Assembly (NCBI GenBank): GCA_035578905.1
Contig: JAQJVL010000058.1
Location: forward strand, 1 to 64,000
Source of the DNA: Stictocephala bisonia
Taxonomy: Eukaryota > Arthropoda > Insecta > Hemiptera > Membracidae
Direction of reading: 5' to 3'
DNA: 64,000 nucleotides
Shown: in pieces, positions 47,061-57,495 of the stretch
How positions within the stretch are numbered: position 1 is the stretch's first letter
Layout: every line of letters begins with the position of its first letter
Position numbers and translations under genes: made by a program
Notes under the pieces: model-generated
What the model saw: only the letters and a program-made list of their open reading frames with translations
Database searches by the model: none
Told to the model about the DNA's origin: nothing

Positions 47061-47138
47061 CTTGACAGCGTCTGGTATGAAAATTTTAGAGAACGAACTA
47101 CATCTGCATTCAGCAATTCTGCTTCCTTTAATGTGCAT
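47061..47138 (-). CDS. in: Inturned exon, first longin-like region end
   Basis: On the minus strand, acceptor TTCTAG|A and donor GTCAAG|GTATGT, 78 bases. It encodes CTLKEAELLNADVVRSLKFS followed by YQTLS. Inturned has a helix '+..++...v+.LkF.Y.SL' at this point, immediately before the inter-longin linker. Junction codons (Arg on both sides) fit exons 50163-50252 and 45046-45196. Confidence 0.9.
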
Positions 47139-47339
47139 CTAGAAAAAAAAATTATTTTAATGCCTTATTATATAAAATTCAAAAACGATTTACTAACTCA
47201 ACCTGGAACTTAACAGATTTTGATGATATTTGAATGGAAGTTAGCTGTTATATCATTGATACCCACTACAAAGGGATTTCTTGAAATTCCATTCCTAAAG
47301 TGTAGAAACAGCCCCTCAACTTTTCCTTTTTTTCCATAA

Positions 47340-47860
47340 GAGTAACATAGGTATTTATTTATTTATTTCCAACGGCAACCACCATTTCAAATGGAGAACA
47401 ATAAATGCAATAGCCTAATGCAATATGACAAAATAATACACCAGAGTAATAAATTTAACTAACTAATCTAGAATAACATACAGAACGAACGGACAAATAT
47501 ACAACAATTTAATTTAATAATTTATTTCGAACCGATTCTACAAACATAATCATGACATAAAAGCTTGGCTAATTTGGTTTTCTTTGTGATATGTTGAAGG
47601 TCATTTCTACAAACTCTGACTTTGTAGAAATAACTACTTTGCATCCTTCTAAAGTAGGGGGATATAGTGATATATCCCTCTAAAGAAAACTTAGTGTTTT
47701 CTAGACTCTAAACATTTTGGTATCCTGGAGTACAGCAGAAGGCTGAGCTTTTTATTGATATGAGTTTAGAGAGAACAACCCTATAGGGATGTAAGGGCTG
47801 TCTGATAGTCTGATATAACATTTTAAAATCAAGGTTTTGTTTTAATCTATTCACTGCTAA
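47340..47860 (-). repeat. probable LINE 3' end, minus strand
   Basis: The right-to-left sequence ends in a (AAATAAAT)-type tail (tatttatttatttcc at 47349-47363). Short frames such as YSRIPKCLESRKH and ISTKSEFVEMTFNISQRKPN read through it. The tail suggests a non-LTR retrotransposon, but no conserved domain was recognised. Confidence 0.35.
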
Positions 47861-48199
47861 ATATCACAACCTGTGTTTCTATTTTTTATTCAAAAGTGTC
47901 ATTATTATAACATTATTTTTTAACCTTAGTTTAAAAAAATTAATTTTGTATATAGTCAGATGAGTAACACTAATTCAAAATATGTAGATAGCTCTTCAGA
48001 GAGACACTTCACATGAAATGATATGTAGGCCTAATAATAAATATACCAACACCACTTAGACTAAAACCACATAGAAAACAGTACAAAAAAAATACAGGGT
48101 TCATCTACCCTCCCCCCTTCCAGCTTATTTCCAGACAGCATTTATCACTCTTACCATCATTTGTGATTGGAAAACATTAATGAGATTATGTATGTTTTA

Positions 48200-48310
48200 A
48201 TTTGGGTGAGCCGGTGGCCAAGCAGTCTAAGACATCAGGACTTTTAACGAACCTGAGTTAGAGTTAAATTCTAACCTGGATTGAAAGTATTTATCAGTAA
48301 TGTTCCCACC
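48200..48310 (+). repeat. tRNA-like SINE head
   Basis: GAGCCGGTGGCCAAGCAGTC followed by TAAGACATC resembles the acceptor and D-arm of a Leu/Ser-type tRNA. GAGTTAAATTCTAACC lies about 35-40 bases downstream at B-box distance. It is likely the head of a tRNA-derived SINE and not a functional tRNA gene. Confidence 0.4.
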
Positions 48311-48356
48311 GATATGTTGTTGGTTGGCAGGGCAAAGGTTACTCTAACTTGAACTG

Positions 48357-48590
48357 GTTAGGTTAAAGGGCACTAGGCCAGGAATTAGTATATTGGAGAG
48401 ATAGGACATCAGCAAACTTACCTTAGAAGACAAGTTTACTAACACCAGAGTAGTAGTAACAAACAGAAAATAAACACAAAATCACACCATTTGTGTGATT
48501 TTGTGTTTCTTTTTAGTATGTTACTACCTCTCTGGTGTTAGTGAACTTGTCTTCTAAGGTAAGTATGGTGATGTCCTAACTTGAACTGAT
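48357..48590. mobile_element. Penelope terminal-repeat foldback, no coding sequence
   Basis: The left part (GGTTAGGTTAAAGGGCACTA...AGGACATCAGCAAACTTACC) is the reverse complement of the right end of the Penelope element at 40540-40600. The right part (GGTGTTAGTGAACTTGTCTT) is the forward terminal repeat. The two join head-to-head at a near-palindrome ACACAAAATCACAC / GTGTGATTTTGTGT (centre about 48497). It is a coding-free, inverted pLTR pair. Confidence 0.75.
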
Positions 48591-49384
48591 ATTTCACGTT
48601 GTGAGTGGTGACATGCTCTCTTCATTTGTAACAACTGTGTGATACACATCGGTATTTTCAACAAAGCTGGCTTGACCAAATAGCTGGGCTTTTTGTGCTG
48701 GCAAATCCTTTTCTAAATCAATTTGAATTTAATAAAATATCATTTCAACTTAAATTCAGTGCAAGCCTTCAGTATTTTTAACCTTCTAAAATTAACCTTC
48801 GGTTTGAACTCTGTCTGATACAGCAGACATTTTGCTACACTCCCTACTTCTCAAGCTAGACAAAAACTGTCTGGACACCTCCTGTAAGGGTGGGAAAGAG
48901 ACTGTCTCCAGAAAGCTGCAGAACGAAAGAAGAAAGAAAGTGATGGGGGGGGGGGGGAACAGCTGTAGAGGACCCTCAAGCAGGCTTAGTAGACTGAAAA
49001 TGATTAAGGTGATTAGAATTCGTAAAATATTCAATGCTTCAATGGGCTGAAAATAATAGTACTAAACCGTTTAACTTAATTCCAGTGGCCTTGAGTCTGA
49101 AGAAGGGGGCAGTGGCTACAAAATATTCCACTAACTTTCTATTCTTTTTGTTGTAAGTGAACTGAAAAACACCTTAATTTATGTGGCGAAGTTAAGACTA
49201 TTTATTTAGTCCTCTTTACGACATGACCACAATTATTGCTGTCTCCAGCTTACCATTTTATCAGGTAAATGCTCTCCTCTCTTTTGTAACTAAAATCCTA
49301 GAACTGTGTTTTGTAAGTTTAACTTAAAAGTTTTGTCATTTTAAATGTCCACTAAAATAACGTGTTTTGCATAAAATACGGTAT

Positions 49385-50019
49385 TTAACACTTTGAATAC
49401 TGGTCCTAAATACAGAAGAAGCCATTTGAAAAATCTGGCTACTTGGGGTACTTTTAAAAATTCATAGATTTAAAACCATTAAACATAGAAAAGTTCTACT
49501 TACATGTTTGGATTCTATGTTTCTTCTTCTTTTTACCAGTATACAATTAAATATAAAAATTGTTCCATCATAATATTAGTTTTTTAGTAATATTGTTTTA
49601 ACAACAACAACTCAAACCAAGGGCAATTGAGCATACAAAATAATTTTGAACATAATTTTATTGCTCTATTCATAAAATAAGGAAAAATAAGTACTAATGA
49701 AATACTTATTTTTTATTTACATGCTCTATTTACACTTTGAAATAGAGTCCACTCACGATGGTTCTGAAACGTGCAAACAATAGCAGTGCAGTCTAGTGGC
49801 TACAACTCAATTGTCCTTGCAAGACAACACTACAGTGTGCTAATTCTAGCAGTGAAACAGCTCACTAACATCACTAGAGACCATTTAGAGTACCAGACTA
49901 AGTATTAATACTCAATAGGCTATTTAACAAAATTAAAACATCAATCCTGTAAAACTACTGACATTCTTTGGAAGTTACGATACTCCGTAAAAATACAGGA
50001 TCCGCAGTCAAAGTGTTAA
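49385..50019. mobile_element. TTAA-flanked MITE, piggyBac-like
   Basis: TTAA at 49385-49388 and 50016-50019 brackets an element of 627 bases. Its left end CACTTTGAATACTGGTCC matches the reverse complement of the right end CACTTTGACTGCGGATCC at 14 of 18 positions. A TTAA target and a C-rich short TIR suggest a non-autonomous piggyBac-type element. No transposase remnant was seen. Confidence 0.6.
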
Positions 50020-50162
50020 ACTTGTATTTATACAAAATATAATAAATGATAACTCTAATCAAATTGGTGAAAACTATATTATGGGAAACATGTAAGGGTG
50101 GTCCTGAACATGACTAAGCACCTGAAAATCAGACATAGGTTGAAATTTCTCTGGTCACTCAC

Positions 50163-50252
50163 CTAGAATCTGGCACAGCCAATAGGAGCAGCTCCTTATT
50201 TTCAACAGTGTAAATGACATGAACCAAATTTCCATCGTAACTTACAGTTGAG
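50163..50252 (-). CDS. in: Inturned exon, first longin-like region
   Basis: On the minus strand, acceptor TTACAG|C and donor TTCTAG|GTGAGT, 90 bases. It encodes STVSYDGNLVHVIYTVENKE followed by LLLLAVPDS. This strand-turn-strand ('ss.l...g..vHV.Y......LLLLa+P') is a hallmark of the Inturned longin-like domain. Phases join 51811-52055 and 47061-47138 through a Ser and an Arg codon. Confidence 0.92.
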
Positions 50253-51046
50253 CTGTAAGTAGAAAATACAGTACATTATTTATACTTATATAGAAACATC
50301 TTCATTATAATGTTGAAGGAAAGGCCGGCCATGTTTACCTTTGCACATATTTTATTATACTATTTTATGTTTCTTACATAAGTAATAAATAACACTAAAG
50401 AACAATATTATTTCTTTACGGTTAACAATAATATTTATTAAATTAACACTAAAAACCACTTAATTAATATAATAACTCATTCTGTTTAAAATGGTCTATT
50501 TCCTTTTTTGTCAAACGGTTACTGGAATTGTGTATATTAGCGAACTGAAATATTTTTGATGGGTTTTACTAATATAATAAATCTATAAAAAATGCTGTTT
50601 ATAGATTATTATTATTAAAAACTGAATCATAAACGAAATAAATAAGTCATGTCTATATAATAAAAGTGTCTGCAAAATACATTACAGTAAAGAAGTCCAG
50701 TGACGTAAATGGATACACAAAGACCCACCATATTTCCAAATGAATGTCGATAACTAACAACGCTACTAAAAATGATAGCTCGAGAATGTGTCTATAGAGT
50801 GAGTGGTATATAGATAGGAGGGGATTACAATTAATACTATTTATATTAATATAATTATTGATATTTTAATAAAGTTATAAAATAAACAACAATTGAGCAC
50901 CCTTAAACATTTAATTCAATTAACACAGACTGGTTTCGGCAATTATGTTTGTGTTTACTATCCCAAGTTAAGTCATGTTACGCTGGTCATACAGCGAGCC
51001 TACAAAACAAAAATCGGTGTATCAAGCAAGCGAGAGGAACTGTGTC

Positions 51047-51705
51047 TTAAGGTACGTTTTTACTGGAGCATCCGATGTGATCATTGCTGAGCGATGATCG
51101 CGGTGAACTGTTGTGTGGTTTGTTATGGAGCCATTTTAATTGAAGCGTCTGCGACTGGAGCCACTAGTGTTGATTGTTGGCGACTGGTCTGAGAGCAAAC
51201 AATCCTGTGACGCTGGGCGATTATTGTGGCATTTGTATGTGGTTTAAGCTGTTCGTGAAGTATTCCTGGAGTGTTGCTGGATATGGAATACAGTTTGTAG
51301 ACAACTTCTTCATGTCTTCTTTTATGAAACCTAACACAAAATCAAAATTAAGTTTATTTAAACGGAAGAACTGTGAAAACTTAACCTCGTCTCCAAGTAA
51401 ATGGTAGTTCATTAAAATGTTGAAGTACCCTTCTTCTTGTCTTCCTTTAAACATTACAGTTTTTTCTAATCTTGGAGCACTTAACATTTCTAACGTTTCT
51501 TCATCGACGATTTCTTCTTCTAGCAGATATTTAACAGTAATTATTTTCTTTTACCCATCGCTGCAACAAAACCACTTGTTCAGTAAACAACAGAAACTAA
51601 CTCACTAACCATCACTTCAATAAAACCACTCCACTTGCGATCATCGTTCAGCAATAATCGTTCAATGATGATAGCTACAGACGCTCTAGTAAAAACATAC
51701 CTTTA
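51047..51705. mobile_element. short PIF/Harbinger element, TTA TSD
   Basis: TTA at 51047-51049 and 51703-51705 flanks an element of 653 bases (51050-51702). Its ends AGGTACGTTTTTACTGGAGC and, inverted, AGGTATGTTTTTACTAGAGC are 18/20 identical. A 3-bp TTA target and a transposase N-terminus inside place it in PIF/Harbinger. Subterminal repeats of the GATCAT / GATGATCGC type occur at both ends. It is internally deleted and non-autonomous, in the Inturned intron just left of exon 51811. Confidence 0.8.
51230..51560 (-). pseudogene. Harbinger transposase N-terminal fragment
   Basis: On the minus strand the frame reads KYLLEEEIVDEETLEMLSAP, then QEEGYFNILMNYHLLGDEVK, FSQFFRLNKLNFDFVLGFIK. The pattern 'EeGyfn.L...L..dd..F..yFRl....F..lL..I' is the N-terminal helical region of Harbinger transposases. 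The DDE catalytic domain is missing. A stop shortly after a possible Met at about 51558 breaks the start. It is a dead remnant. Confidence 0.7.
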
Positions 51706-51810
51706 ATTGGCGAACTCTCCCCACTAAGTATGCAAAATTCAATCTAAGAGTTATAAATAAAGTTTTCTCAAGATACAATTTTAAATAATATTATTGAGGA
51801 CAAAACCTAC

Positions 51811-52055
51811 CTGAGTGCATTGGACGTGGTTAACTCGGGTACCAAATGGTTGATCGTGATAAAGGCTCCTCGAGCAGCGCTCAACGTGTTGTCCTGTTGA
51901 GGGAAGCAGTAGACCACTCCCTGGTCAACAGGTCCACATTCTGACACTCCTTCTTGTGTAACATAGAGTACCCAGAAAGGTATACTCTCACAGTTAGTGC
52001 TGTCTACACACCCAGAGAGCACACATTTCACTAACTCTGATTGTTCCACAGTTTC
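51811..52055 (-). CDS. in: Inturned exon, first longin-like domain
   Basis: On the minus strand, acceptor CTCCAG|GAA and donor CTCAG|GTAGGT, 245 bases. It begins ETVEQSELVKCVLSG, has IPFWVLYVTQEGVSECGPVD and ends GVVYCFPQQDNTLSAARGAF followed by ITINHLVPELTTSNAL. '+lY.fP.......RG.F+Tl.hl+pd+Tg' is the most recognisable longin-like block of Inturned, a domain used by the INTU-FUZ pair to act as a Rab exchange factor in CPLANE. In phase with 59376-59444 upstream, although 7.3 kb away. Confidence 0.95.
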
Positions 52056-52787
52056 CTGGAGAATATGTATACTTACATAAATTATTAAATAAATGAGATT
52101 GAGAAAAGTATGAATTTAATAGGATTCAAAAAATATTCACACTACATTATTTAAAATATAATTTAATATTTTAGCTGTTTCACTAAAATCCATGTAACTG
52201 CATAATGTAGAAAATGGAATTTTATACAGCATGAACTAATAAATAACGTATCATGTAGAGACTGTTGTACAAGATGTAAATTATGATTGTTGACAGCTAA
52301 AGGATTAAGAAACCATTAAAATCATACAGCGATGGAAATAAAATATCCTTGATATTGTACATCCTCTCTTCACCCAACGTAATAACCTTTTTTGAGGCTG
52401 TCTACACATTCAAAAGGGGTAATCATATTGTTTAGGTTGGAAGATTTAACAAACAGCCTTCATATGGATTGTTTTCTGTACCAGAGTAAAAATACCTACT
52501 AAACATATGGATAATAGTTTGAAAATCAAACTGGGCTGTACAAGAATATTAAATAAACACTTGATAATGACAATTATTTCATAAAGAATTTTCTCTAAAT
52601 TATTATAGATTATTACCTTACTTATACTGTTTAGTAACTTAGTAAACTCAGCAAGATAATGGTTCGACTTTATCAAAGTGACCTCTCTTCAAGCACACGG
52701 AGAGAAGAGGTAGAGAGTGAGTGGCATCTTAAATATATGAAGTAGCAACTGCAGTTCTTATACCTCTCACATTTATAATATTACTAC
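52056..52787. other. intronic DNA, no gene recognised
   Basis: AT-rich sequence without an identified repeat or coding frame. Confidence 0.45.
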
Positions 52788-53145
52788 AGTAGACTCCCTC
52801 TCGTTCGGCTTCTTATGGTTTGACTGGCTAGCCGACAGTTCATTATGACTCTCGTGCACAGCTGAAACGAGCAATGTGACAGGTCGTCATACACAGTATT
52901 TGTCTATATACTGTCAGATGAAGTTGTTCAATCAATTTTACAACGTCATAACACACATGAAGAGGAAGAAATTGATGATGGGGAAGACAACAAAATGAGT
53001 CATACAGAGTGCATGGCAGCTCTGCAACTGGCTTCTACCTATATTGAGCAACAGATGACTTCTACAGCAATCAACATCATGTTGTTAAGGAAATGGTGAG
53101 AATACATGAGAAAGAAAACAATAGGAAAAAAGTCCTACAAAAATA
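52788..53145 (+). pseudogene. Tigger/pogo-type transposase C-terminal remnant
   Basis: From about 52960 the frame reads EEEIDDGEDNKMSHTECMAA, LQLASTYIEQQMTSTAINIM, LLRKW and a stop. The acidic stretch followed by 'S..eal.al......+eqq......+...LR+' is the C-terminal tail of Tigger-type transposases. At 52788 ACAGTAGACTCCCTCTCGTT could be the terminal repeat of such an element. The DDE domain is absent. Confidence 0.55.
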
Positions 53146-53359
53146 ACTGATTTATTTTAAGTTATTTGTGAACAATAGTTTATACGAGGACTGTTCGGAA
53201 AGTAACCTCCGTTTTCTCACTGTGTGGGAAGTAGAGGAGGTCGGGCTGCCATCTAGCGCTGCCGCGCACGGCAGGTCAGTGGGCATCTAGCCGTATTAGA
53301 GTGAAGGTTATCCTAGCGCTAGTTTGTTTTCAGTAGCTTGTTGAAATGAGTGCTGCAAT

Positions 53360-53807
53360 AAAAATTCCCGCATAGTGTTAAGTGCGTTCTGTCATTAGAG
53401 TTTTGTGGTTTTCTGAATGAATTTTCGGTACCCACGAGCACAACAATTTTGGTAGCCTAATCTGTCAATTACTACCTCATACAAAACAGTCCTGGAAATT
53501 TGTGGAAATTCTTCCGAAAGTTCTGAGATGGTAAAGCGTTGGATGTCACAAATTTTTGCGTTGATTTTCTCAACCAGATCATCAGTGATTACAGACGGCC
53601 TGCCACATCTTTTTCGTCAGTGAAATTTGTTCTGCCACTTTTAAATGTGCAAACCCATCCCCAACCAACTCCTGCACTCATTACATTTGACCCATAGGCA
53701 GCACAAAGTTCTCCATGAATTGCTGCTGCCGAACTCTGTTTAGCTACAAAAAATTGAATGACAGAACGCACTCGACACTTCGCGGGAATTTGTATTGCCA
53801 CACTCAT
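53360..53807 (-). pseudogene. mariner transposase N-terminal fragment
   Basis: On the minus strand the frame from ATG at 53807 reads KCRVRSVIQFFVAKQSSAAA, IHGELCAAYGSNVMSAGVGW, then FKSGRTNFTDEKDVAGRL and a stop. After a shift, LRKSTQKFVTSNALPSQNF resembles the second helix-turn-helix linker. 'R.viRFl..k..s..eIh.eL...YG.......v..W...Fk.GRt...DE.r.GRp' is the mariner N-terminal HTH. The DDD catalytic part is absent because of internal deletion. Confidence 0.8.
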
Positions 53808-53936
53808 TTCGATAAGCGACTGGAAAAAAACTAGCGCTAATGCTAGGTTTACACCTGCGAGATATTGCGCGAGTTTACTGTCAGACAGTCAAAATTGCAA
53901 ATGTAAATGGATGTGGAAGCAGTGTCGCAACTGCTC

Positions 53937-54125
53937 GCGCGAGCAGTGTCGCGAGTATGATGGCAAAGTGTCCGACACTAGATCTTGCAGGTCTAAACGT
54001 GAAACTCTGCTCTAGCAATTTCTTCCTCTCTCGTGCAAGCAGTGTCGCGAGTAGCCTGCCGAGGTGTCCGACACTCAAGCTTGCAGGTCTAAACGTGAAA
54101 CTCTGCTCTCGCTATTTCTCGCGCT
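53937..54125 (+). repeat. Harbinger subterminal direct repeats (96-base period)
   Basis: GCAGTGTCGCGAGTA, GTGTCCGACACT and CTTGCAGGTCTAAACGTGAA appear twice, 96 bases apart (53943 and 54039). Related words (ACTTGCGCGAGA, ACTCGCGCAAGA) lie at 58650-58810 near the other end. Such subterminal clusters are likely binding sites for the element's own MADF or transposase protein. Confidence 0.7.
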
Positions 54126-54243
54126 CGCACTGTCGCCCGATCCAACAGTGGGAGATATTTGACGACACTTTTTAGCAAGTTGTGGTTATTATTGCAGTGT
54201 ATTGTAGTGCGTAGTTTTTGAGACGCGTGTGTTTTGTGTTGGA

Positions 54244-54637
54244 ATGGAATTTACAGTTGAGGAAAATTCCCCTACTACCAAAGATACTTTAAATGAAAAA
54301 GGTAAAGTGGATAAGAAGTGGTCTGATTTAGATACAAGAAAACTGATATCTTTGTATGAAGAGAAAGAAGTACTATGGAACGTAACTTTAACTGATTATA
54401 GAAATCGAGTGAAGAAACTTGAAGCTTTACGTGATATTAGCATTAAGCTAAAAACTGACATACCCGAAATACAAAGAAAAATACATAACCTAAGAAGTCA
54501 GTACAATTCGGAGGCAAAAAAAATTGAAGAAAAAGTCATCGGGTCAGTCAACGGATGATGTGTATGTCTCTAATTGGCCCTACTACGCTGCTCTGAAATT
54601 CATTAACGTGAAGACACCTACAACATCTTCTAATTTA
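54244..54637 (+). pseudogene. Harbinger MADF/BESS protein, exon 1 (frameshifted)
   Basis: Starting at ATG 54244 (MEFTVEENSPTTKDTLNEKG) the frame has a MADF-type segment: WSDLDTRKLISLYEEKEVLW, NVTLTDYRNRVKKLEALRDI, IPEIQRKIHNLRSQYNSEAK. After KKIEEK the frame is lost in a five-A run near 54530. The shifted frame continues SSGQSTDDVYVSNWPYYAAL and KFINVKTPT to a donor TTA|GTAAGT at 54637. One A too many explains the break. MADF proteins partner Harbinger transposases by binding the element ends. Confidence 0.8.
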
Positions 54638-55036
54638 GTAAGTACTTTTATATATTAACCCTCAATTTAATATAGTTGTTAAGTAGATTAAATATGAGCA
54701 CATTATATTTGTATATAACCCTTGTGGTTCCTGGGTCGGGAAAAAATCTCAACTTTTTTGTTTTAAGCATTAATGTTATAGGACTTTAACCACCACGTTT
54801 CTTTGGAAATGTACAATAATTAGAAAAATTGAAACTCACTCAAATGTACTGAAAAACAACACTGGAAAATTTATTTTAATTGTTACAAACAAATTTATTA
54901 AAAAATCTAAGGCACTTATTATTATTTACATTGTCATAATATACTACATAGGTATATAATATATACACAACGATGGTAAATATCAAAAATTAAGTGATAT
55001 CCTCAAAACAAGTCCAATGTGCAAATTTTATGTGGT

Positions 55037-55866
55037 CTAAATGTGCTTATACTGCCAACTGACTTTTCCTTGAGGAGATGAGAAATACTCTGTGAACTCC
55101 ATACGTACTTCATCTGCAGGCTTTGGGCGGTTTCTACTGTTTGTAGATTTTAGTGGTAACAGGTTATTTAAAGGCATACTCCCTTCTAAACGCCATGTTC
55201 CATCAATCAAGTCACCGGTATCTGTGTCCTCCACATCAAATGTTCCTACAGGAGCATACTTCTTTCTGGACTCTTTTCCTTCCATAAGATAATTATGCAG
55301 CGTGCATATTGACAAAACAACAATCTTAACTCTTTCTGGATACAAAAGCAAAGGCTTTCGTAAAACCCTAAATCTGTTTGCAGCCAACCCGAACACGTTT
55401 TCAACAATTCTTCTGCATCGAGATAACCGATAGTTGAAAATACGTTGCTTTACAGGCTGGTTGCGAAACGGATACGGTTTCATGAGGTAGGTGCTTAATG
55501 CGAATGCATCATCAGCAACGATCACATATGGCATGGGTTTCTGTCGTCCTTTTAATGCAGAACAATCCGGTAGATCTATGGACCCGTCTATGATTTTGGT
55601 TTTTAGGGAACTATTGTTAAATACACCGCCATCAGAAACCCTTCCAAAACATCCGACATCAATGTACATAAACTTGTAGTTACTGTCAACCAATGCGAGC
55701 AAGACAATGCTGTGCGTTCCCTTATAGTTAAAGTACAAACTTCCACTATTTGGAGGTGCTTGCATGACAATATGTTTGCCGTCAAGCGCACCAATGCAGT
55801 GAGGAAAATTCCAGTTAGTATCAAACCCCGCAGCAATTTTTCCCATTCATCTTTCTTTTCCGGCAT
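55037..55866 (-). pseudogene. Harbinger transposase exon 3, DDE domain (one frameshift)
   Basis: On the minus strand the exon starts after acceptor TTACAG with MPEKKDEWEK, loses frame in an A run near 55842, and resumes as KIAAGFDTNWNFPHCIGALD. Catalytic residues are visible: CIGALDGKH (first Asp), YVIVADDAFAL (second Asp) and CRRIVENVFG (Glu). Between them are DGGVFNNSSL and PFRNQ. It ends WQYKHI at 55037. All three DDE acids are intact. One missing A is the only defect seen. The exon lies within the intron of the oppositely oriented MADF gene. Confidence 0.9.
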
Positions 55867-56019
55867 CTGTAACAAAATATAAAAAAATACATTATTTCAA
55901 CGGTAGTTTAACCACAACCACGCCACTCACACACATGCATGCACACCCACACCACTAGCACCAAAAATATAACAATCATCCAAAGGCTGCATAGTTCTAA
56001 AAACCAATTTTTATTTCAG

Positions 56020-56527
56020 GCATTGCAAGAGAAAAGAACACACGAAACCGTTGAAGAGATAGGCAATGAAGACGAAAACCTTGATCAGTCTTCCACATCC
56101 CTTATTGATTGTCAAGAAGAGACAGAAGGTGAAACCCCAGCACCTCCACTCAGGAAAAAAAAAATATAAAACCTCTTTAGATTTGCCGGTATATGTTCAG
56201 CAGGCAATCAATCAATTGAATCAGAAAACCGATGAAGAACAGGTATTCGGCGATTTTTGTGCCTCTGAGCTTAGGCAGATAAAAAACCCTGCTAACAAAC
56301 GTATTTTTAAAAAAATAGTTATGGAAGCCATCACAAACATTGGGGATGCTGAAGCGTCGGGTTTGGTTTACACGCCATACAGTCAGAGTAGTCGTGATAC
56401 CAATTATTCTTCTTCCTCCTCTACAGCAACTTTGCAGTTTCCTGGGTCGAGAGGATCGAGTGAACGCACGTCCCCATTTCTTGTCAATTACCAGCGTCAA
56501 CCAACTCATCAGGAACAATTCATTTAA
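56020..56527 (+). pseudogene. Harbinger MADF/BESS protein, exon 2 (frameshifted)
   Basis: The exon starts at acceptor TTATTTCAG|G with ALQEKRTHETVEEIGNEDEN, an acidic region, and TPAPPLRKKK. A ten-A run at about 56155-56164 shifts the frame. The second part reads YKTSLDLPVYVQQAINQLNQ, EEQVFGDFCASELRQIKNPA, NKRIFKKIVMEAITNIGDAE. The block 'D...FG.f.asELr.i.....r......I...i' is a BESS-type interaction motif. It ends at a TAA at 56527. It is located inside the second intron of the minus-strand transposase gene. Confidence 0.8.
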
Positions 56528-57022
56528 TCACATGACAAACCTGAACAAGGACCTACCTTGTTGGAGTTAAGTGGGTGTAATGACACCGATTATAATATTT
56601 ATAATTAGTGTACTTTTCTCACAATGAACGTTAACAACTTATTTATAAATTAAAACATATTTTTTACGTTTAATTTTTATTTTACTACAAGACAATCTCT
56701 CATTTGATAAGTAGTTCTATTATATTATATGACCAAATATAACGTTTTTTTCTCAATAGTGTTTAACAATATCTTTTTCAATCATTATAATTTTATTTGT
56801 TTGCTAAACAATGTCTCGAGTTATCAAATTTCATTATATGTTTACATATAACTTTTGTCTACTTTTCGTTATATTATGTAGAATATATCAATAATAAAAA
56901 GCTTTTATAAAACATTAGTACTGTACTGTAGTTTAATCAACATCCTTCAATAGTTAATGTATGATGGTTTATCGTACTATTTGTACTACAAGTGATAATA
57001 ATAAATAAAAGAATAAAATTAC

Positions 57023-57138
57023 CTTCATCACAGTTTCACTAAGGCACTCAAAAATTGCTGTACACACTTCCGGAACCATAATACTTATAGTGCATGCTGG
57101 TATTCTGAATAGGTACATCAAAGATACATAGGAGTCAC
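57023..57138 (-). pseudogene. Harbinger transposase exon 2
   Basis: On the minus strand, acceptor TTATAG|GT and donor ATGAAG|GTAATT, 116 bases. It encodes DSYVSLMYLFRIPACTISIM followed by VPEVCTAIFECLSETVMK. 'GdSY.SL.y.FRIp..TIs.+v.evC.Ai...L' is the conserved segment preceding the DDE domain. Phase fits both neighbours: a Gly codon with exon 1, and phase 0 with exon 3. No damage is seen within this exon; it is labelled pseudogene because the transposase gene is frameshifted. Confidence 0.9.
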
Positions 57139-57495
57139 CTATAAAAACAAAATTAAAATTCAGTTTTTGAGCAAATGATTTATCTAATTGTTGTGTTTTT
57201 AATTGTCACGCAGATCACAATAGTAATGCACTAATTTTCAAAAATTAACTATTTAGTCTTAATTCAGTTTTTTTATATTTATGATACACTAATGGTACAA
57301 GTTAAAATAATAAAATACGACAATTGTTTATATAAATTACACATAAGTATATATATATTTATTTATTTTTTATATATTATTATATAAATAATATATAAAT
57401 TTAATTTTATGAATAATATATAAATATAATTTTATGAATAATATATAAATATAATGTTATAAATAATATATAAATATAATTTAAATAAACATATA

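Noticed and set aside
48200..48310. Functional tRNA gene
   Set aside because: Boxes are degenerate and no cloverleaf with paired acceptor stem can be drawn; SINE head is more likely.
53758..54175. Plus-strand Ser/Cys/Ala-rich ORFs
   Set aside because: They are translations of the Harbinger terminal and subterminal repeats.
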